Shown here: positions 57,920 through 64,000 of the stretch, in pieces
Layout of the letters: every line of letters starts with the position of its first letter
Position numbering within the stretch: position 1 is the first letter of the stretch
Origin: Amanita rubescens
Taxonomy: Eukaryota > Basidiomycota > Agaricomycetes > Agaricales > Amanitaceae
Direction of reading: 5' to 3'
DNA length: 64,000 nucleotides
NCBI GenBank assembly: GCA_015039365.1
Contig: WION01000148.1
Location: forward strand, 1 to 64,000
Notes under the pieces: generated by a model
Database searches by the model: none
The model's input: the letters and a program-made list of their open reading frames with translations, nothing else
Told to the model about the DNA's origin: nothing
Program-made: the position numbers and the translations under genes

Positions 57920-59709
57920 ATGGGCGACCGTGACGAGGCTGCTGAAGCCAATACTGATTGGAAATTTCAAGATCTTGCGCGCATTAGCGGCGCTCCTATC
58001 TGTCCAAACCAAAACTGCAGTAACCCCAGCACTTTGCTCGCGCTACCTCTCGATCTGCGTGAACAGATTCTTCTGCAACTGGATGGCCAGGACATCAGAA
58101 CGTGCACCCTATTATCAAAAGAATTTAACATTTTTATACGCTCTTCTATTGTTCTACAGTACCTCATCGCTTGTCACGCAGCAGGCGTCGTAGACAACCC
58201 GTATTGCAAACTCTCATATGCCGAGCGCTACGAGGCTCTATCGAAGCGAGAAGAGGCATGGCGCATGTTTCTGCCAGTCTTTACAAGGAAGTTTGACGTG
58301 CCGAATGAGCTACGTTTTGGCATACACAAGTTGAACGCAGGTGTCTATCTGCTTGGCGACAGCAATGGCCGGGACCTGCGTTACTGCACTCTTCCATCCA
58401 CGCCCGATGAAGTTCCACAGTGGGCCACCATCCACGGTCACGGTCCACAAAAAGATTGGAACGGATCTATTGTTAACGTAGGCATGGCCATTTATGAACA
58501 TGATCTTATCGTCAACGTAGTCTCGTTCGTACACAATAACTTATTTCATGATGTCTTTTCTCAATCTCACTCCTAGATTGACTGACTCTCAAGACAATCA
58601 TGTCGTATATTCGTTGAACATGGTTCCTCTCCAATTCTCCACAGGAAAATACCACCCTTTGGCCCAATGCCCTCAAATCTATGTTCAAGATTTCGGCGGG
58701 AGGTGTCCGGACACGGTGCTAGAAATTGTTGGTAACAACGTTGCTTTGGCAACTCGAACTAGACTATTCATCTTCGACTGGAAAACAGGCCGCAAGAAAC
58801 TGGTACGCTCATGCATCCCTTCGTCTCACACCTAAGTATTCATATTTTCTTTTCTGATAGCAATATGAAACTTTGAACTATGCCTATTCCAGTCTTGTTT
58901 TCATATCACCTGAGATCCTTTTCGTTCCCAATGATGCCGAGGCCCATCTTGAAGTCTGGAAAATACCCAAGGAGGTAGATCGGGTTCCGTACCAGAGCCT
59001 ACACTTGCGTCTCCCTTCACTGTCTGAGGGACAAATTATCCTTGGTATAACATGTTGCAGCGCACCTAACCCATACATACATGACATGCCATACGCTCCG
59101 TCTAGACCGTTTCACACCTCTGCTGACAATGCCATTATTGTCATTTCCCCTCGCTTCAGTCCCTCCGGCAGGATTTTTGCTCTTTTCATACACCGCCGAT
59201 CCCTCCTTGACATTATTGAAAAGTTTTCACACGTGAATACGCCTAGCACCCAAGCCCCTGCTAGCGGGACCCCCCGAGACGTGGTTTCAATCCCTTGGTC
59301 TGAATGGGGCCCGCCTATATCAAGATGGTTGGACACCGATGAAACACCCCCCGCAGGGGCTGTTGCTCCCGCCGGACTAAGGTGGGCGTTCATTGATTCA
59401 TCATTTGGTGTAACCGATATGAGGATATATGATTTCAATCCTCATAATATCTACTGGCGTGCCCAAGAATATTTGCAAAGCCGGCACATTATTGCAAGAA
59501 AGGGAGATAACTTTGCTCACTGTGACGGAGTTTTTGCAGAGGATGTCGAGATGGGATTAGGCTGTACAGTGTACATGCTGCCTCAGTGGTATGACTTTCA
59601 CGGGGTGTTGATGGATGAGGAGAGACTCTTGTGTTATAATGTGCGTACATTGCATGGCATGGCGTCACGTCTATACTTACGATTGGCAGTTGAGCTCTTG
59701 GAGCAGTGA
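57920..59709 (+). CDS. F-box protein, Agaricomycete type, tandem copy 1
   Basis: F-box proteins are substrate adaptors of SCF ubiquitin ligases. Three exons (57920-58524, 58577-58802, 58861-59709) give 560 codons. The F-box is LLALPLDLREQILLQLDGQD and TCTLLSKEFN; next follows the family segment IACHAAGVVDNP. The C-terminal part is a repeat-like beta region, as in WD/kelch-like domains: PLQFSTGKYHPLAQ, RLFIFDWKTGRKK, LEVWKIPKEVD and DVVSIPWSEWGPPISRWLD near the end, then YDFNPHNIYW. The first intron uses a GTTCGT donor and lies at VVS|L; the same splice is kept in copy 2. The start (MGDRDEAAEA) matches copy 2; open sequence continues upstream but is not shared. A likely role is protein turnover with an unknown substrate. 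Confidence 0.85.
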
Positions 59710-60138
59710 TGGATATGTTAAGGAAATTACTGTGCTCTATTTCGGCTGAGAGTCCGCTGTACTCGTGCGCTCGTTACTGCTACTCCTCCAATAAAATGAC
59801 GTCTACAAAATGTCTTGTATAACTTTATGCATGAAAAGTCGGACTCCAGACACCAGGACTTTGTCTCATCAGTTACTGATTTCCGAGTCGTGATCGAAGC
59901 TTTTAACTTTGAAAGATTGGCACAAAGAATGATGTGCGCAGGCGGGCTTCAGAACACTTGCGGCGAGGGCTCGGAGATATCCGCACAGCATCTTCGAGAT
60001 CATATTGATTCATATGTGCTTTACTGGGATCGACAACGTGTTGAGGGAACGTCCACATTCCGATTTCAAGTCCTACAAGTTCGTACGTGATCAAAAAATA
60101 GAAATGGCCGTGACGCGTGACGTGTGATCAACCAGCCA

Positions 60139-61906
60139 ATGGGCGACCACGACGTGGCTACTGAAGCCAACACTAATTGGCAATTTCAAGATCTTGCGCG
60201 TATTAGCGGCGCTCCTATCTGTCTAAACCAAAACTGCAGCACTTTGCTCGCGCTACCTCTCGATCTGCGTGAACAGATTCTTGTGCAACTGGACGGCCAG
60301 GACATCAGAACGTGCACCCTATTATCAAAAGAATTCAACGTTTTTATACGCTCTTCGATTGTTCTACAGTACCTCATCGCTTGTCACGCAGCAGGCGTCG
60401 TAGACAACCCGCGTTGCAAACTCTCATATGCCGAGCGATACGAGGCTCTATTGAAGCGAGAGGAGGCATGGTACAGGTTCCAGCCAGTCTTTACAGAGAC
60501 GTTTGATGTGCAGAGCGAGCGACAGTTCGGCATACACAGGTTGAGCGCGGGTATCTATCTGCTTGGCGACAACAATCGCCGGGACCTGCGCTACTGCACT
60601 CTTCCATCCACGCCCGATGAAGTTCCACAGTGGGCCACCATCCACGGTCACGGTCCAAAAAGAGATTGGAACGGAGCTATTATTAACGTAGGCATGGCCA
60701 TTTATGAACATGATCTCATCGTCAACGCAGTCTCGTTCGTACACAATAACTTATTTCATCGATGCCTGGATGTCTTTTCTCAATCTCACTCCTAGATTGA
60801 TTGACACTCAAGACAATCGTGTCGTATATTCGTTGATCATGGTTCCTCTCCAATTCTCCACAGGAAAATACCACCCTTTGGCCCACTGCCCTCAAATCTA
60901 TGTTCAAAATTTCAACGAGAGGTGGCAGAACGTGGCGCTAGAAATCGTTGGTGACAACGTTGCTTTGGTAACCCCAGCTAGATTATTCATCTTCGACTGG
61001 AAAACAGGCCGCAAGAAACTGGTACGCTAATGCATTCCCCTTGTCTCACCCAAGTATTCATATTGTCTTTTCTGATAGCAATATGAAGCTTTGAACAACG
61101 CCTATTCCGGTCTTGTTTTCCTGTCGCCTGAGACCCTTCTCATTCCCAATGATACCCAGGTTCATCTTGAAGTCTGGAAAATACCCAAGGAGGTAGATCA
61201 GGTTCCGTACCGAACCCTACACTTGCGTCTTCCTTTACTGTCTGAGGGAGAGTTTATCCGTGGTATAACGTGTGACAGCACACCTAACATACCATACTCT
61301 CCGCCTAGACCGTTTCAAACCTCTGCTGACAATGCCATTATTGTCGTTTCCCTTCACTTCATGTCCCCTGGCTTGACTTTTGCTCTTTTCATACATTGCC
61401 GATCCCTCCTTGACATTATTACAAAGTTTTCACACACCAATATGCCCAGCACCCAAGCGCCTGCCAGCGGGACCCCCCGAGATGTGGTTTCAATTCCTTG
61501 GTCTGAATGGGGCCCACCTATATCAAGATGGTTGGACATCAATCAAACACTCCTCGCAGGGGATGTTGTTCCAGCCGGACTAAGGTCGGTGTTCATTGCT
61601 CCACCATCTGGTATACGCGATATCACGATATATGACTTCAACCCTCATAATATCTACCATGCCCAAGAAGATTTGCCAAGCCGGCACATTACTGCAAGAA
61701 AGGGAGATAACTTTGCTCATGACGGCGTTTTTGCAGAGGACGTCGAGATGGGATTAGGCTGTACAGCGTACGTGCTGCCTGAGTGGTATGGCTTTACCGG
61801 GGTGTTCATGGATGAGGAGAGACTCTTGGGTTATAAGGTGCGTACGTTACATGGCATGGCGTCACGTCTATACTTACGATTGGCAGTTGAGCACTTGGAA
61901 CAGTGA
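60139..61906 (+). CDS. F-box protein, Agaricomycete type, tandem copy 2
   Basis: Duplicate of the gene 0.4 kb upstream, in the same direction; the downstream flanks are also alike. Three exons (60139-60734, 60796-61021, 61079-61906) give 550 codons. Compared with copy 1 it lacks a few residues after ICLNQNCS and in the segment after TCDSTPN. Changes cluster in the C-terminal part (for example EWGPPISRWLDINQTLLAG), which in this family presumably meets the substrate, while the F-box is almost unchanged. This pattern fits a functional pair rather than a dying copy. Confidence 0.85.
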
Positions 61907-62203
61907 TGCATATGTTAAGGAAATTACTGTGTTCCATTTCGGCTGAGAGTTCTCTGTACTCGTGCGCTTGTTACTGCTACTCGTCCAACAATATATCATT
62001 TTGCATTTGCCAGTATGACATCTAATAAATTTATGCATGAAAAGTCGAGATATCCGCACGTCATCTTCGAGATCATGTTAATTTATTATATGTGCTCTAC
62101 TGGGATCGACAACGTGTTGATGGAATGTCCACATTCTACCTATTACGATTTCAAGTCCTATAAGTCCGTACGCAGTCAAAAAAGGTGTTTAATACAAATA
62201 TGG

Positions 62204-64000
62204 TCAGAACTTAAAGCCCCCTGCCAAACCCATAACGTCAGCTGGATCAACCTTTTCCCTCAACGACTTCAACTTGTGAACATTATTTCCATATATATCC
62301 TTTAGAGGCGTATCAAAAAGGGCATAGTTGGGATACATTGGCGCATTGGCAATATCTTGACCTTCCGCAATGGCAGCGGCTCGAATGGTCGCCGAGCTCT
62401 GTCGTATCGCATCGAAAAAGATATTATCGTATTCCGCTATCGCCCAAGCATAGGCCAAGTTGAGAGGCGAGTAGACCTTGTTGCGGATTGGAGGGTATGC
62501 AGTCGGGAACCTGTCATGGCTTAAGATGGAGGGTAAGAACGGTTCCACGTTGTATCCGAGGAAACCCGTTTTGCTGAGTAAAGCTTCGCCCCAGAACTTG
62601 ATGAAAGGGTTAAGTTGGAACGAGCGAATCATGCCTGCAACGAAAGACTCACAGTCGTTTCGTTCTGGATAACTTTGATGAGGTTTGGAGTATATTCCAA
62701 TATAGGAACGGTGTTGTATACACCACTGCGAGAAATTGAATAAATGGTGAACGTCATGCAATGGACGTGTTGCTCACCGCAGATTAGCAGTCTGGTTACT
62801 AAGAGTATTACCGATAAAATCGGACAATGTCCTTTCTTTGACATCCGATGATTGGCTTGGGATATTCAAAAAGTCGTCAAAAAGCCCTGCAGGTGGACTG
62901 GGACCGTCGTAATAGAGCATTTGCGCGATTATGGGCTAGGACACGTTATTCAGTGCGATTAACTTAGCAAGAAACTCTAGAGCGCACCTCCCCTTGGTAA
63001 AAGAGGTACGAAGTTATAATGTTGGCCTTTGGATTAGTATTAGTTGCGGCGAATTTGAGAGTGGCACTCGTCGCCTGAGGTACTGAAGTCGGGGGATATA
63101 AGATGGTACCACCCTGATGGAGAGTCAATTATTCGACTCTCGCAAGAACTGAACAAGTAAGTACCCAGATGGTAGGTTGGGGGAGCGCCTTCAATGTAAA
63201 GCGAGTTACAACACCCTAAAGGCTGCTCTTTCAGATGTTCCAGTTTCACGTGAATACAATCTTACAAAGTTATTCAAGCTGCCCTAGTTGGTAATCAACG
63301 TTAGCGAAAGTTCAACGGTGACTATAAGTCAGATTTACCTTGAGCCCGAAGAAAAGCTCTGGATTTGAATGTTCCGTCACTGTAACTATCTCTCCGTCCG
63401 GCTTGACAAGTTCATACCCAAGAATTGTATCGATAGCGAGACCGTTCTGGTTGGTTTTCCAAGAGTACCCTAGGAAAACGAGTCATTTCCACACGAAGGG
63501 TGCGCCAAGCACGTCGTACTCACCTCCACCAAGTAAGAAGCCTCCTACGCCAATCCCAGTCACTCTGCCTCCGGCAATGCTGACGCTATGAGGAGCAAGA
63601 GCAGCATAAACATCGTCGAAAATGAGGCCACTACCGATTTCCACCGTTTGAGTCCCCGCATCATAGTTGATTTCGCTAAACCTGTACAATGCAATTTGGA
63701 CGGCGGGGGAAGAAGAGAAACCAGGGTTCAACGTATGTCCCCCACTTTTAACCTGTACGTGAGAGATTCAGCTATGGTCATGGATGGTCGTTGATCATAG
63801 ACTAACGCTGAACGGGGTCCGGGTTTCGCCTACAATTTTGAGCTTGGAAATTGGTGAGTTGAAGTGCGCGGCATAACTGAGACTGGTCACTTACAATCGT
63901 CCCAACGTCCTCCGCCGTTCCGGGTTCAACTGTGCATGTAGACTCTTGCGTGCTAGAATTGGCATAGTGGTATATGTCCTTCACGTAGAAGGCACTGCCT
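62204..64000 (-). CDS. Secreted FAD-linked oxidoreductase (BBE-like), copy 10, 5' end cut by window
   Basis: All exons visible here read through from the right edge to the stop at 62204: SAFYVKDIYHYANSS, CTVEPGTAEDVGTI, LKIVGETRTPFS, KSGGHTLNPGF with the flavin-link His, RVTGIGVGGFLLGGG, GYSWKTNQNGLAIDT, an 18-nt exon that reads GSLNNF instead of GGFNNF, GVVTRFTLKALPQPTIW, MLYYDGPSPPAGLFDDF, GVYNTVPILEYTP and the end VDPADVMGLAGGFKF. The signal-peptide exon lies beyond position 64000. It is closest to copies 5 and 9. It lies opposite to the main array, so at least one inversion or transposition happened in the family. Confidence 0.85.

Overview
The window reads as nuclear DNA of a filamentous basidiomycete, most likely an Agaricomycete. 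I infer this from genes cut by many introns of about 45-70 nt with GT-AG ends, intact genes on both strands, an F-box protein type that is greatly expanded in mushroom-forming fungi, a fungal STAND (NTPase plus TPR) gene, a CYP53-type P450 and an SRPK-like kinase with the usual fungal neighbours. I see no rRNA gene, no standard tRNA gene, no CRISPR array and no bacterial-style operon.

Region by region: 0.9-1.9 kb holds a decayed gene for a basic, internally repeated protein. From 2.3 to 20.9 kb lies a head-to-tail array of seven secreted FAD-linked oxidoreductase genes (berberine-bridge/6-hydroxynicotine-oxidase type). The first two copies are broken and the next five read through; a decayed duplicate of one 3' end sits at 15.6 kb. 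At 21.2-22.6 kb is an SRPK-like kinase on the minus strand with one frameshift, followed by a small minisatellite and a small membrane-anchored protein gene. From 24.8 to 29.7 kb the oxidoreductase family continues as two strongly decayed relics and one nearly intact copy. Another relic with a large internal deletion lies on the minus strand at 34.6-35.4 kb, and a further good copy runs off the right edge on the minus strand. In total I count twelve family members: six that read through (one incomplete at the edge), one doubtful and five pseudogenes.

The middle of the window is built from a duplicated block. A STAND ATPase gene with an adjacent F-box fragment occurs at 35.6-40.1 kb and again at 46.7-50.9 kb. 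The first STAND gene is open; the second carries several single-base frameshifts and its block is bracketed by a 340-370 bp direct repeat. Between the two blocks lie a CYP53-like benzoate hydroxylase P450 (6 exons, 534 codons), a divergent gene of unknown function, and a 1.4 kb element with terminal inverted repeats. That element has subterminal CTACATA/TGTAG repeats, a purine-rich core and an embedded tRNA-like sequence.

The right part carries a secreted protein-kinase-fold gene, a small gene of unknown function and a tandem pair of intact F-box genes, then the last oxidoreductase.

How they may work together: the oxidoreductases carry signal peptides and one covalent-FAD histidine, so they probably act outside the cell or in the secretory pathway as flavin oxidases. 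The P450 would act on small aromatic acids at the ER. A shared role in handling aromatic or plant-derived compounds is inference only. The STAND and F-box genes are typical fast-evolving accessory families, and the whole window looks like a birth-and-death zone of tandem duplication and decay.
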